From assembly GCA_020443345.1 (NCBI GenBank), contig JAGRIH010000023.1:1-64000 (forward strand): a stretch of 64,000 bases of DNA, given 5' to 3'. The notes beneath the pieces were generated by a model. The model was not told the origin of the DNA and did no database searches. It saw only the letters and a program-made list of their open reading frames with translations. This stretch comes from Halioglobus sp. (GTDB taxonomy: Bacteria > Pseudomonadota > Gammaproteobacteria > Pseudomonadales > Halieaceae). Both the position numbers and the translations under genes were made by a program. This document shows, in pieces, positions 1 through 7,528 of the stretch (positions are counted from its first letter, which is position 1; each line of letters opens with the position of its first letter).

Positions 1-2
1 GG

Positions 3-28
3 AAAAAAAGGGAAGCCGAAGGCTTCCC
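3..28 (-). terminator. Rho-independent terminator of the tRNA operon
   Basis: Read on the minus strand, an 8-bp stem (GGGAAGCC pairing with GGCTTCCC) is closed by a TTC loop of the stable C(UUCG)G type and followed directly by seven T residues. It lies about 15 bases past the tRNA-Asp gene, so it most likely ends the tRNA-Val/tRNA-Asp transcript. Confidence 0.9.
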
Positions 29-42
29 CTTTTCGCGTCTCG

Positions 43-116
43 CGGAGTGGACGCGACTCGAACCCGCGACCCCCGGCGTGACAGGCCGGTATTCTAACCA
101 ACTGAACTACCGCTCC
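43..116 (-). tRNA. tRNA-Asp (anticodon GTC), 3' half abnormal
   Basis: The minus strand folds as a tRNA with anticodon loop CTGTCAC (GTC, aspartate), a normal D arm and a TTCGAGT T-loop. The 5' two thirds match the usual gammaproteobacterial tRNA-Asp closely. The 3' part departs from it: position 68 is A opposite C5 in the acceptor stem, position 62 is G opposite G52 in the T stem, and the discriminator G is followed by CGA instead of an encoded CCA. It shares a transcript with tRNA-Val (26 bases apart). It may still be functional after CCA addition, or it may be a decaying extra copy. Confidence 0.85.
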
Positions 117-142
117 CCGGTAGTGGACTCCCGGTGTGGAAT

Positions 143-218
143 TGGTGGGTGGTGACGGGATCGAACCGCCGACCCTCTGCTTGTAAGGCAGATGCTCTCC
201 CAGCTGAGCTAACCACCC
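143..218 (-). tRNA. tRNA-Val (anticodon TAC)
   Basis: A complete cloverleaf on the minus strand begins GGGTGGTTAGCTCAG, has anticodon loop CTTACAA (TAC, valine) and T-loop TTCGATC, and ends with an encoded CCA at 143-145. The acceptor stem is fully paired. It is the first gene of a two-tRNA operon; the promoter lies directly upstream at 236-263 and tRNA-Asp follows. Confidence 0.96.
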
Positions 219-235
219 CCTGACCGAGAACGCGC

Positions 236-263
236 ATTATAGAGATTCTGATATTGCTGTCAA
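236..263 (-). promoter_or_regulatory. Sigma-70 promoter of the tRNA operon
   Basis: On the minus strand there is a perfect -35 hexamer TTGACA (258-263), a 16-base spacer and a perfect -10 hexamer TATAAT (236-241). A GC-rich discriminator (GCGCG) follows, of the sort seen at stringently controlled stable-RNA promoters. Transcription would start near 229, about ten bases before tRNA-Val. Confidence 0.88.
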
Positions 264-426
264 ACCTTACCTCGACCTTAGCCGCGAAAATAACAAAAAA
301 ATGCAGCCGATTAAAAGCCCTTGATTTTAGTAGTAAAATCGCGGCTCCTGCCGAGATGGCAGATACCGCCTCGCACAGCGGTAAAAAGCGTGGCGACAGG
401 CATGAAAACAGCGGGGACAACCGGTT

Positions 427-783
427 ATGGAGATCTACAAGGACTTTTCTTTCGAGGCGGCACACCGCCTGCCCAACGTGCCCGCCGGGCACAAGTGCGC
501 GCGCCTGCACGGCCACTCTTTTCACGTGCGCCTCACCGTCAGCGGCGAGGCGCCGGAGCCGGCGGGCTGGGTGATGGATTTCGCCGATCTCAAGGCCAGC
601 TTCCAGCCACTTTACGAACAGCTGGACCACCATTACCTGAACGACATCGCCGGCCTGGAAAACCCCACCAGTGAGAACATCGCGCGCTGGATCTGGCAGC
701 GTCTCAAACCGCTCGTGCCGCAACTTAGCCGGTTGGAGCTTCGCGAAACCTGCACCAGCGGCTGCGTCTACCGCGGCGATTGA
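427..783 (+). CDS. queD: 6-carboxy-5,6,7,8-tetrahydropterin synthase QueD
   Basis: This 118-residue protein belongs to the 6-pyruvoyl-tetrahydropterin synthase family. QueD converts dihydroneopterin triphosphate to 6-carboxytetrahydropterin, the second step toward queuosine and other 7-deazapurines. Visible family features are the zinc ligands (AAHRL near the N-terminus and the HGH of CARLHGHSF around residues 25-33), the catalytic cysteine just before HGH, the LDHHYLND segment and the [11 protein letters not shown] helix. Length is normal for bacterial QueD. The ATG is preceded by GGGGA at suitable spacing. No other queuosine genes are nearby; it appears to be a single-gene unit. Confidence 0.94.
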   Translation: MEIYKDFSFEAAHRLPNVPAGHKCARLHGHSFHVRLTVSGEAPEPAGWVMDFADLKASFQPLYEQLDHHYLNDIAGLENPTSENIARWIWQRLKPLVPQLSRLELRETCTSGCVYRGD

Positions 784-1290
784 GCGCGTCAGCCAGGGGC
801 GCGGCAAGGCGGTAACACCCCCGAAATGAACTGACGAATGACAGGGGGCCTACAAAAACAGCCCACAGCGACTGCGGCTGGAAAACGTTACCCCCGGCAG
901 CGACTGCGGTGTTCCCGTCTACCATGAAAAAGTTACCTTAGGTAGCAGCGTGCCGGAGGTTATGCACACAAACTAGTGGTCACAAAACTTTCACGCAGTT
1001 ACCCGTCACTTCACATTCAATACATCAAGTAATAACCGTATCTAACTGTTTTTATTATACTTATTGTGTTTGTATGAATTTTAACCAATCTGTAACAGAC
1101 ACCACCAGCCCTGCCTCCTGAGCCCGGACAAACAATTTACTCACTGACTTATCCACAGAAACTGTGGAAAAAAATGATGTCTCCTCGAGGTGTTACATAA
1201 GCGCCCGATAGCCAGTGGCGCGAGGTGATTGCTGTTAACATATCGCCCCACCTGTCGCCGCACCTGCTTTATTACGCCGGAACACGCCCT
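784..1290. other. AT-rich intergenic region without a gene
   Basis: About 500 bases between queD and the LysE-type gene contain no convincing coding sequence. Roughly 930-1200 is clearly richer in A+T than the surrounding DNA and holds three DnaA-box-like nonamers, listed separately. The remainder shows no obvious hairpin terminator after queD. Confidence 0.6.
960..1171. promoter_or_regulatory. Cluster of DnaA-box-like sites
   Basis: TTATGCACA at 960-968 and TTATCCACA at 1149-1157 both match the TTATNCACA DnaA-box consensus exactly. A third, inverted site at 1163-1171 reads TTTTCCACA on the minus strand, one change from consensus. The last two form a near-palindrome separated by five bases. 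The sites lie in the AT-rich gap. A function in replication or DnaA-dependent transcription is inference only; no replication gene is in the window. Confidence 0.45.
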
Positions 1291-1905
1291 GTGGAACTCG
1301 ATCGCTGGTTTTCGCTGTTTGGTATCTGCCTGCTGGGCGCCATGTCACCCGGGCCCAGCCTCGCGGTGGTGCTGAACGCCGCCCTGGGGGAAGGCCGGCG
1401 GGCCGGTTACAGTGCGGCCATCGCACACGGCGCAGCGGTCGGTCTGTACGGGCTGCTGACAGTGGCCGGGCTCGCCGTGGTCATCGCGCGCTCCCCGGCA
1501 TTGTTCAACACCCTGCAGATCGCCGGCGCTTGCTACCTGCTGTACCTCGGGATCGGAATCCTGCGCCACGCCTGCGCCGCAAAGCCCGTTGCCGACAGCG
1601 ACCCCGGCGGGCACAGCTGGGCACTGGGGGGTTTCCTGGTGGCGTGCCTGAACCCGAAGCTGGCGGTGTTCATGCTGGCGCTGTTTGCCCAGTTTCTGGA
1701 ACCCGGCGACGGTCCGCGGCAGAAAGCCATCATGGCTCTCACGGTCGGCGTCACCGACGCCTGCTGGTATGCGCTGGTCGTGTCGCTGGTTTCCTACCAC
1801 AGGCTGCCGCGGCAACTGGGGCGCGGCGGCGCACTGATCGATCGCCTGTTTGGTGGCTTCCTGGTGCTGGTCGGGGCCACGGTACTGCTGCGCGCCGTGT
1901 TCTGA
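1291..1905 (+). CDS. LysE/RhtB family amino-acid exporter
   Basis: The product is an inner-membrane exporter of the LysE/RhtB superfamily, which expels amino acids or their derivatives by proton exchange; the substrate cannot be read from sequence. The family hallmark MSPGPSLAVV lies near the N-terminus, followed by an AAIAHGAAVGLYGLL segment, a YLLYLGIGILRH helix end and hydrophobic segments to the C-terminus, about 204 residues, normal for the family. The GTG at 1291 gives the typical short N-terminus (VELDRWF...) and has CGGA nine bases upstream. A GTG at 1225 would add 22 atypical residues. It converges on the DUF3301 gene. Confidence 0.88.
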   Translation: MELDRWFSLFGICLLGAMSPGPSLAVVLNAALGEGRRAGYSAAIAHGAAVGLYGLLTVAGLAVVIARSPALFNTLQIAGACYLLYLGIGILRHACAAKPVADSDPGGHSWALGGFLVACLNPKLAVFMLALFAQFLEPGDGPRQKAIMALTVGVTDACWYALVVSLVSYHRLPRQLGRGGALIDRLFGGFLVLVGATVLLRAVF

Positions 1906-1934
1906 GCGCCCGGTGCCAGACGCGCCTATCGACT

Positions 1935-2264
1935 TCAGTGCAGCGTGTGTCCTGCCCGCTCGCTGACCACCAGCGCCTGCAGTTGCTTGCCCAGCATAAT
2001 GACAAAGCCCTGACGGCGCTCCACGCCGTCGTAGCTGTAGTCGAAGCGGTACTGCCGCCATATACGCCAGCGCCCGGTGGCGTCGCGACTCAGCGATACA
2101 CGGCAGATATGCACCGCCTGGTCCAGCAACTGGAAGTCATCCTGGTCGCCGGCCCGGGCAACGGCCTGCAGGGCCAGTTCACGCACCCGGATCGCCCCCC
2201 AGAAATACAGACCCAGAGCGCCCAACGACAACACGGTGACCACCTCACCCAGCGTGAAATACAC
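1935..2264 (-). CDS. DUF3301 domain protein
   Basis: This 109-residue protein has one N-terminal membrane segment (about residues 5-24, ending YFWGAIRVRE) and a conserved soluble part. The LLDQAVHICRVSLSRD, RIWRQYRFDYS and DGVERRQGFVIMLG blocks correspond to the DUF3301 family common in gammaproteobacteria. Its function is unknown; the topology suggests a membrane-anchored protein. It follows the YbfF-like hydrolase on the same strand after 76 bases and may be cotranscribed with it. Confidence 0.82.
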   Translation of the reverse strand: MYFTLGEVVTVLSLGALGLYFWGAIRVRELALQAVARAGDQDDFQLLDQAVHICRVSLSRDATGRWRIWRQYRFDYSYDGVERRQGFVIMLGKQLQALVVSERAGHTLH

Positions 2265-2340
2265 GAGAACAGATCACTCCCCAGCCCTGCATCCGGCGCC
2301 AGCATACGTGGCTTTGGGCCGGTGCGCCAGCGCCCGGGTT

Positions 2341-3120
2341 TCAGGACACAGCGTCCAGAAAACGCCCGACGATCCCGTTAAAAAGTTGCGGGCGCTGCGC
2401 GTGTAGCCAGTGGCCGCAGTCCGGCATGACTTTTATCGTGGCCTGTGGAAACAGCGCCAGTATCGCCTCGCGGTGTTCCGGCCGGATGTAGTCGGATTCG
2501 CCGCCCTTGATAAATTGCACCGGCCCGCGGTAAGGGGCGTCGGCGCGCGGCGCATCGCGCACCGCCCGGTAATCGCGCCGGATACCCGCCAGGTTAAAGC
2601 GCCAGTCGTACACGCCGCGCGCATCCCGCTGCAGACTCATCAGCAGAAACTGCACGACGTCTGGTTCGGGCAGGTACTCAGACAGCAGCGCGGCAGCCTG
2701 TTGGCGCGAAGTACAGTGCGCTGCCGCTACCGCCTCCAGCGCCGCAAATACCGCATCGTGGCGCGCCGGGTAGACCACCGGTGCGATATCCGCCACCACC
2801 AGGGCGGCTACCAGCCGCGGCTGCGACAGCGCCAGTTGCATCGCCACCTTGCCGCCCAGCGAGTGCCCGACCAGGCGCGCGCCGCTCAGTTCGTGCCGAC
2901 TCATCCAGTCCGCTACAGCGCGGGTCAGCTGCGGCAGGTCGGCGTCCGGCAGCCAGTCCGAACGCCCGTGGTTGGGCAGGTCCAGGCTGTACACGGCAAA
3001 GCGCTCGCGCAGGGAGCGCGCCAGCGCGCCCAGGTTGTTGCCCGATCCGAACAGGCCGTGCAATAGCACCACAGGGGGCCCCTCGCCGTCGAGACTGCAG
3101 TGAAGTTTTGTTATGGACAC
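2341..3120 (-). CDS. Alpha/beta hydrolase, YbfF-like esterase
   Basis: A 259-residue alpha/beta-hydrolase close in pattern to E. coli YbfF, an esterase acting on short- to long-chain acyl esters including acyl-CoAs in vitro. The oxyanion-hole region is VVLLHGLFGSGNNLG, the nucleophile elbow is VGHSLGGK (Ser near residue 87), SLDLPNHGRSDW is typical of YbfF, and the catalytic His is in CGHWLHAQ near the C-terminus. The start is GTG with a GGAGG ribosome site six bases upstream. It diverges from the lipoprotein gene; DUF3301 follows. The exact substrate is unknown. Confidence 0.88.
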   Translation of the reverse strand: MSITKLHCSLDGEGPPVVLLHGLFGSGNNLGALARSLRERFAVYSLDLPNHGRSDWLPDADLPQLTRAVADWMSRHELSGARLVGHSLGGKVAMQLALSQPRLVAALVVADIAPVVYPARHDAVFAALEAVAAAHCTSRQQAAALLSEYLPEPDVVQFLLMSLQRDARGVYDWRFNLAGIRRDYRAVRDAPRADAPYRGPVQFIKGGESDYIRPEHREAILALFPQATIKVMPDCGHWLHAQRPQLFNGIVGRFLDAVS

Positions 3121-3178
3121 TGTGCCTCCGGACAGATTTTGCTACCATGCCGGGCACTATAGCGGATCGGAAATCAGT

Positions 3179-3967
3179 ATGCGTCGATTTAACTCCCTGT
3201 ACGGGCTGGCCGCCGGCATCGGTCTGTCCATTCTGTTGCTGGCCTGCAGCGGCACGCCGACCTACAACCCCACCGTGTTCCCCTTCGAGATCGACCGGGA
3301 GGGACTGGCGGCGGCGCACATCAAGACCGTGGTTATTCCCCACGTAAACCTGGGTCTTCCCTCGCGCAACTACCTGGAAGCCGTGGCACCGCGCATCGAC
3401 GGCTACGTCAGTAGCTACCTCAAGGAACACGGCTACAAGGTGTTGCCGCAGCGCCAATTCCAGCAGCACTGGAACACTGCCGTGCGCGCCTTTGGCAACC
3501 CGGTGGACCCCACCAGCGGCAAAGTGAACATGAAGACCTTTGCGCAGATCATGCAGAGCGTGCGCGACCAGATGGTCGAGACCTCCAGCCTGGATGCCTT
3601 CGTGTTCACCGACCTGGTGGAGCTGGAAGTGCCCTTTAACGGCGGCCTGAAGCACCTGGCGCGCTGGGACGGCGTCAGCCGCAAGCCCTCGCTGCAGGGG
3701 CCGGGCTCGGGTGTATCGGCCGATTTCGACTGGAATATGCAGGCGGCCGTGGCCTCGTTGCAGGTCAGTATTTTCGATACGGACCTCAAACGCCTGTTCT
3801 TCAGCCGCGGCGGCCTCGACGCCACCGATGCCATCGACACCCGCTCCGCCAGCGGCCGCTATGTGCGCCGCCGCAATATCCTGGAGAACAAGGATTACGT
3901 GATGGAGGGTATTCGCCTGGCGTTTTACCCCCTGATCGAGTGGCAGGACTGGCCGGGCAGGCCGTAA
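3179..3967 (+). CDS. Uncharacterised lipoprotein
   Basis: The 262-residue product begins with a signal sequence ending in the lipobox LLLAC, so it should be lipidated at Cys and placed in the outer or inner membrane facing the periplasm. The ATG at 3179 was chosen because it gives a proper lipoprotein signal; a longer reading from 3113 would put about 22 polar residues in front. The mature part has no recognised domain. It contains IKTVVIPHVNLGLPSRN, a charged central region and LFFSRGGLDATD. It is the only gene between two minus-strand units. I do not recognise a function. Confidence 0.75.
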   Translation: MRRFNSLYGLAAGIGLSILLLACSGTPTYNPTVFPFEIDREGLAAAHIKTVVIPHVNLGLPSRNYLEAVAPRIDGYVSSYLKEHGYKVLPQRQFQQHWNTAVRAFGNPVDPTSGKVNMKTFAQIMQSVRDQMVETSSLDAFVFTDLVELEVPFNGGLKHLARWDGVSRKPSLQGPGSGVSADFDWNMQAAVASLQVSIFDTDLKRLFFSRGGLDATDAIDTRSASGRYVRRRNILENKDYVMEGIRLAFYPLIEWQDWPGRP

Positions 3968-4013
3968 GCCCGACACCGGGTGCGCCGGCAGCCGGTGCCC
4001 GCCGGCGGTGTCC

Positions 4014-5033
4014 TCAGGCCGCCGCCAGCGCTGCCAGCCCGCGCTCTATGCACCACATGGCGGACAGCGCACCCAGCACGTAGACCGGCACCGGCAGCAG
4101 GCGCTCGCGCCACGGACCCAGCGGGCGGCGGATGACCATCCAGATCGCCAGCAGCACGGCGATAAAGGCGATTTGCCCCAGCTCTATCCCCACATTGAAA
4201 AACAGCAGCGCCAGCGCCACGTTGTCCTGGGGCAGGCCGGTTTCCGCCAGGGCGCCGGCAAAACCCATGCCGTGCAGCAGGCCGAAGCCGCCGGCCAGCC
4301 ACCAGGGATTGCGCCACAACAGGTCGTGCCTGCCGACCCGGGTGAGTTCCACTGCCAGCACGAAAATACTCAGGGCAATGGTGAATTCCACCAGCGCCAC
4401 CGGGTAGTCGAAAAAGCCCAGTGTCACCAGCGACAGGGTGATACTGTGGCCCAGAGTAAAAGCGGTAATCGTCCACAGCAGGCGGGTGCCGCCGCCCACC
4501 AGCAACAACAGCCCGAACACGAACAGCAGGTGGTCGACACCGCCCCAGATATGCTCGGCGCCCAGCGCGATGTAGTCGCGCATGACTTCGCCGGCGGTGG
4601 ATTCGGCGGGGATGACAAACTCGCTGCGCTGCGCGTTCAGCACCGCCTGATACCGGCGGCCGTCCAGCAGGCCCACCATCACCATGGCCGATGCCTGATT
4701 GGCGCCCAGGCCGGCGACCGCCAGGGTCTCGCCCACCAGACCGTGGGGGCCCAGTGCGGGGCAGCGCAGCCGCCACTGGCTCACGGTGCCGGTGCCCTCC
4801 AGTTGCGGCGGGCTGGCGCCGCTTACCTCGCAGGTGTCCGGCCACACCGGGCGCAACGGGATCTTGCTGGTGCCCTGCGCGGGTGTTTTCCATACCATGT
4901 TGTACTCGCCGGGCGCCAGTTCGGTGACTTTCAGCAGGGACGGTGCGAAGCGGTGGGCCTGGGCGAATTGCGTCAGCAGCGGTCCGCCAGCTATAACGAC
5001 AACCAACACGGCAACCCAGCGCGGCAGTTTCAT
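4014..5033 (-). CDS. HupE/UreJ family membrane protein
   Basis: A 339-residue protein with an N-terminal signal, a beta-rich periplasmic half (to about residue 165) and a C-terminal block of about six membrane helices of the HupE/UreJ-2 type (IWGGVDHLLFVFGLLLL, AFTLGHSITLSL, GLLHGMGFAG, ELGQIAFIAVL). The histidines in HIWGGVDH, LGHS and LLHGMG are the family's conserved ones. HupE/UreJ proteins are nickel permeases, but this long form is common in marine bacteria without nickel enzymes nearby, so the substrate is uncertain. Its ATG overlaps the stop of the PpiC gene (ATGA), indicating translational coupling. Confidence 0.87.
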   Translation of the reverse strand: MKLPRWVAVLVVVIAGGPLLTQFAQAHRFAPSLLKVTELAPGEYNMVWKTPAQGTSKIPLRPVWPDTCEVSGASPPQLEGTGTVSQWRLRCPALGPHGLVGETLAVAGLGANQASAMVMVGLLDGRRYQAVLNAQRSEFVIPAESTAGEVMRDYIALGAEHIWGGVDHLLFVFGLLLLVGGGTRLLWTITAFTLGHSITLSLVTLGFFDYPVALVEFTIALSIFVLAVELTRVGRHDLLWRNPWWLAGGFGLLHGMGFAGALAETGLPQDNVALALLFFNVGIELGQIAFIAVLLAIWMVIRRPLGPWRERLLPVPVYVLGALSAMWCIERGLAALAAA

Positions 5034-5962
5034 GATCTGATCTCGTAGTCATCGCGCATGGCGGCAATGCCCTCGCGCAGCGCCTGGTCGCGGGCGCGGG
5101 ATTCCAGGTCGCGCACCAGTTGCGCGCGCACCTCCTCGAGGGTGGCGTCGCGCGCCGGTTCCACCGCGCTCACCCAGACGTAGTGCAGACCGTAGGTGGA
5201 GCGCAGCGGTCCCACCCAGCTACCCGGCTGCGGGTTTGCCGCCTCCAGGTTGGCGACGAACTCGCTGCCGAACTGGCGCGCCAGCTGCTGCGGACTCTGC
5301 CGCGTAAAACGGTAGCCCGGCAGAAAGGGCGAGCCCAGGTCCCGCGCCTGACTGGCACTGAGTCCGCGCTCGGTGATGGCGGCGATGGCGGCGTCTATCT
5401 GCGGCTCCCGTTCGCGGTTGAAATACAGGTGCTCGATGGAGTAGCGCGGCGGACGGCGCAGTTCCTCGCGCCGCTGCTCGAACGCGGCCGCAACCTGCGC
5501 TTCGGTGGGTGCTGCCGGCGGGTTGGCGGCGAGCAGCAACTGCTCCATGATCAGGATCAGCCGGCGCTTGACCACCTCGTCGCCCAGGTGCAGACGCATC
5601 TGTAGCGCCTGCTGGAACAGTTCCCGGTCACTCTTGCCCTCCCCCAACTGCAGAAATCGCATATTGCGCAACAGGCGCTGGTATACCACTGTATCGTAGC
5701 GGTGCAGCTGCAGCTCGACAGCGCGCGCAAACAGCATGTCCCGGTCGAGTTCGGCAGCCACCATACGCTGTTGCTGCTCGGGCGTCGGCAGGCGGCCGGT
5801 GCTGCTGTACCACTGCTGCTGCAAGGCCTCCAGACGCGCCTCGCCCAGCGGTCCGACCACCGGTTTGGGCGCGGGAAAAAACACCCCCTGCAGGTAGTAC
5901 AGCACACCGCCCAGAACGATAAAATGCATCCACGGCCGGTTGAAGCGGGCCAGAACTCTCAT
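5030..5962 (-). CDS. PpiC-type peptidyl-prolyl cis-trans isomerase, membrane-anchored
   Basis: The protein (310 residues) has one N-terminal membrane anchor (about residues 12-27) followed by a periplasmic SurA/PpiC-like part. A helical chaperone-like segment precedes the parvulin domain, recognisable by IEHLYFNRERE, LGSPFLPGY and WVGPLRSTYGLHYVWV. It probably assists folding of exported proteins. The ATG at 5962 is used because the sequence upstream overlaps the crotonase gene in another frame. It overlaps hupE by four bases and starts 28 bases after the crotonase gene. This isomerase-HupE pairing recurs in marine proteobacteria, suggesting the isomerase serves the HupE protein (inference). 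Confidence 0.85.
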   Translation of the reverse strand: MRVLARFNRPWMHFIVLGGVLYYLQGVFFPAPKPVVGPLGEARLEALQQQWYSSTGRLPTPEQQQRMVAAELDRDMLFARAVELQLHRYDTVVYQRLLRNMRFLQLGEGKSDRELFQQALQMRLHLGDEVVKRRLILIMEQLLLAANPPAAPTEAQVAAAFEQRREELRRPPRYSIEHLYFNREREPQIDAAIAAITERGLSASQARDLGSPFLPGYRFTRQSPQQLARQFGSEFVANLEAANPQPGSWVGPLRSTYGLHYVWVSAVEPARDATLEEVRAQLVRDLESRARDQALREGIAAMRDDYEIRS

Positions 5963-5990
5963 TGCAGTGCCTCCGTTATTCCCGCGCGGA

Positions 5991-6803
5991 TCAGTCCTGG
6001 TACACCGCGGGTTTGCGCTGCCGCTGCGCCGCCAGGCCGGCCTGGATATCCGCCTGGCTGAACATGCCCGCATTCCAGGTGGCGACATAGTTGAGAGCGT
6101 CGCGCACCGTGTGATCGCGCGAGTACAGCAGCATCTCCTTGCTGCCGCGCACCGCCAGGGGGCTCTTGGCGGCAATGGTGCGGGCGATGGCCGTGACCTC
6201 CGCCAGCATTGCAGCGCGATCCTCAAAGACCTGATTGACCAGGCCCACTGCCACGGCTTCCGCCGCCGGCATGTCGCGCCCGGTGTAGGCCAGTTCGCGC
6301 GCCACGCCGTCGGGGATGAGTTTGGGCAGGCGCTGCAGCGTGCCCACATCGGCGGTCATGCCGATGTCTATCTCGCGAATCGAGAAAAATGCATCGCGCG
6401 TGGCGTAGCGCATGTCCGCGCAGCAGATCATATCCACACCGCCACCGATACAGCTGTGGTGAATCGCCGCCAGCACCGGTTTGCGGCATTTTTCGATGGC
6501 GCTGAGGTTGTCCTGCAGACGCAGTATCGTGCGCCGGAAAAACTCCGCGCGCCGCGCCGGCTCCTCGGCGGTGCCGTGGACTGCGGCAAACATGTTCAAA
6601 TCGATGCCCGCGCAGAAGTGGCTGCCGCTGCCGGCCAGGATCACCACGCGCACCGCGGGCTCGGCATCCAGCCACTCGAAACAGCGCTGCAGCTCGTCCC
6701 ACATGGTTGCGTTCATGGCGTTAGCCTTGTCGGGGCGATTCAGGCTGAGTGTGGCAATGTGCTGCGCCACCTGCAGGTCCAGCGTGTCGAAACTCGGGGG
6801 CAT
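5991..6803 (-). CDS. Crotonase-family enzyme, probable dienoyl-CoA isomerase
   Basis: A 270-residue enoyl-CoA hydratase/isomerase-superfamily protein. The CoA-binding and oxyanion segments are visible: LSLNRPDKANAMN, GSGSHFCAGIDLNMF and the glycine-rich CIGGGVDMICCADMRYA. The stretch FFSIREIDIGMTADVGTLQR with RELAYTGRDM closely matches the delta(3,5)-delta(2,4)-dienoyl-CoA isomerase (ECH1) subgroup, in which acidic residues move double bonds in unsaturated fatty acyl-CoAs. Plain enoyl-CoA hydratase activity cannot be excluded. It lies 39 bases after the nitroreductase gene and 28 before ppiC, within the fabY operon. Confidence 0.9.
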   Translation of the reverse strand: MPPSFDTLDLQVAQHIATLSLNRPDKANAMNATMWDELQRCFEWLDAEPAVRVVILAGSGSHFCAGIDLNMFAAVHGTAEEPARRAEFFRRTILRLQDNLSAIEKCRKPVLAAIHHSCIGGGVDMICCADMRYATRDAFFSIREIDIGMTADVGTLQRLPKLIPDGVARELAYTGRDMPAAEAVAVGLVNQVFEDRAAMLAEVTAIARTIAAKSPLAVRGSKEMLLYSRDHTVRDALNYVATWNAGMFSQADIQAGLAAQRQRKPAVYQD

Positions 6804-6842
6804 GGCGGCGGACTCTCCTGTGGGTATCGGGACGTGCGCAGT

Positions 6843-7400
6843 TTACCAGCTCGATACAAAGTCGGCAGTATCGAGCCGGGGCAGGTTCTTGGCGGGTCCG
6901 GCGCGTGTGCCGAGGTACACAAAGCCGGTGATTTCCTCGTTCTCGGCCAGTCCCAGCTGCGCCATCAGGTCCCGGTCGTACGCCGCGGCGCCGGTGCGCC
7001 AGATGCCGGCGTAGCCGCAGGCCTCGGCCGCCAGCAACATAGCGTGGGCGGCGCAGCCCGCAGACAGGCGCTGCTCGATGGGCGGCACCTTGGGGTGTTC
7101 CGTCAGCCGCACCACGACGACAATCAGCAGCGGAGCGCGCAGCGGCGCCTCGCGCATTTTCCGGCACATCGCCGGGTCGGCGTCGGGGTCGGTTTGCTGC
7201 AGACGCTGCACCATCAGTTCACCCAGCGCGGCACGGCGCTCACCGGCGATGGTGATAAAGCGCCAGGGGCGCAGCCAGGCGTGGTCCGGCACGCGCAGGG
7301 CGGCGCCGATAATTGCGCGCAGTTGAGCGGCGCTCGGCGCGGGATCGGTGAGGCGGGGGGCGGAATTGCGCCGCTGCAAAAATTCGAGAATGGGCGTCAT
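6843..7400 (-). CDS. YdjA-like nitroreductase
   Basis: A 185-residue flavin nitroreductase resembling E. coli YdjA, an FMN oxidoreductase of uncertain physiological substrate. The N-terminal LQRRNSAPRLTDPAP, the PDHAWLRPWRF block, the REAPLRAPLLIVV segment and SAGCAAHAMLLAAEACGYAGIWRTG align along the whole length. The ATG at 7400 gives the family's usual start. A longer reading from 7529 would overlap the fabY stop as TGATG and add 43 residues encoded partly by three 15-bp repeats, so the true start needs evidence. It belongs to the fabY operon. Confidence 0.88.
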   Translation of the reverse strand: MTPILEFLQRRNSAPRLTDPAPSAAQLRAIIGAALRVPDHAWLRPWRFITIAGERRAALGELMVQRLQQTDPDADPAMCRKMREAPLRAPLLIVVVVRLTEHPKVPPIEQRLSAGCAAHAMLLAAEACGYAGIWRTGAAAYDRDLMAQLGLAENEEITGFVYLGTRAGPAKNLPRLDTADFVSSW

Positions 7401-7480
7401 CAAGTCAACAGAAGGCTGCCGGTGAAGCGCCATGATACCAGCAATTACGGCCCCCGCGGCGCCCGTCGCAGCACGGTTTT

Positions 7481-7525
7481 GCAGCGCCGGCTGCCGCAGC
7501 GCCGGCTGCCGCAGCGACGGCTGCC
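7481..7525. repeat. Three tandem 15-bp repeats
   Basis: The unit gcagcgccggctgcc is present at 7481-7495 and 7496-7510, with a third copy at 7511-7525 differing at one base. It fills the space between the fabY stop and the nitroreductase start. Fifteen bases keep frame, so copy-number change would add or remove five codons (a LRQPA-type unit) if the long nitroreductase start is used. Confidence 0.85.
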
Positions 7526-7528
7526 GCA

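Noticed and set aside
960-1171. Chromosomal replication origin
   Set aside because: The DnaA-box-like sites are few and there is no dnaA, dnaN, gidA or rpmH nearby; kept only as a candidate regulatory cluster.
7481-7525. CRISPR array
   Set aside because: The units are only 15 bp and directly adjacent with no spacers, and no cas genes are near.
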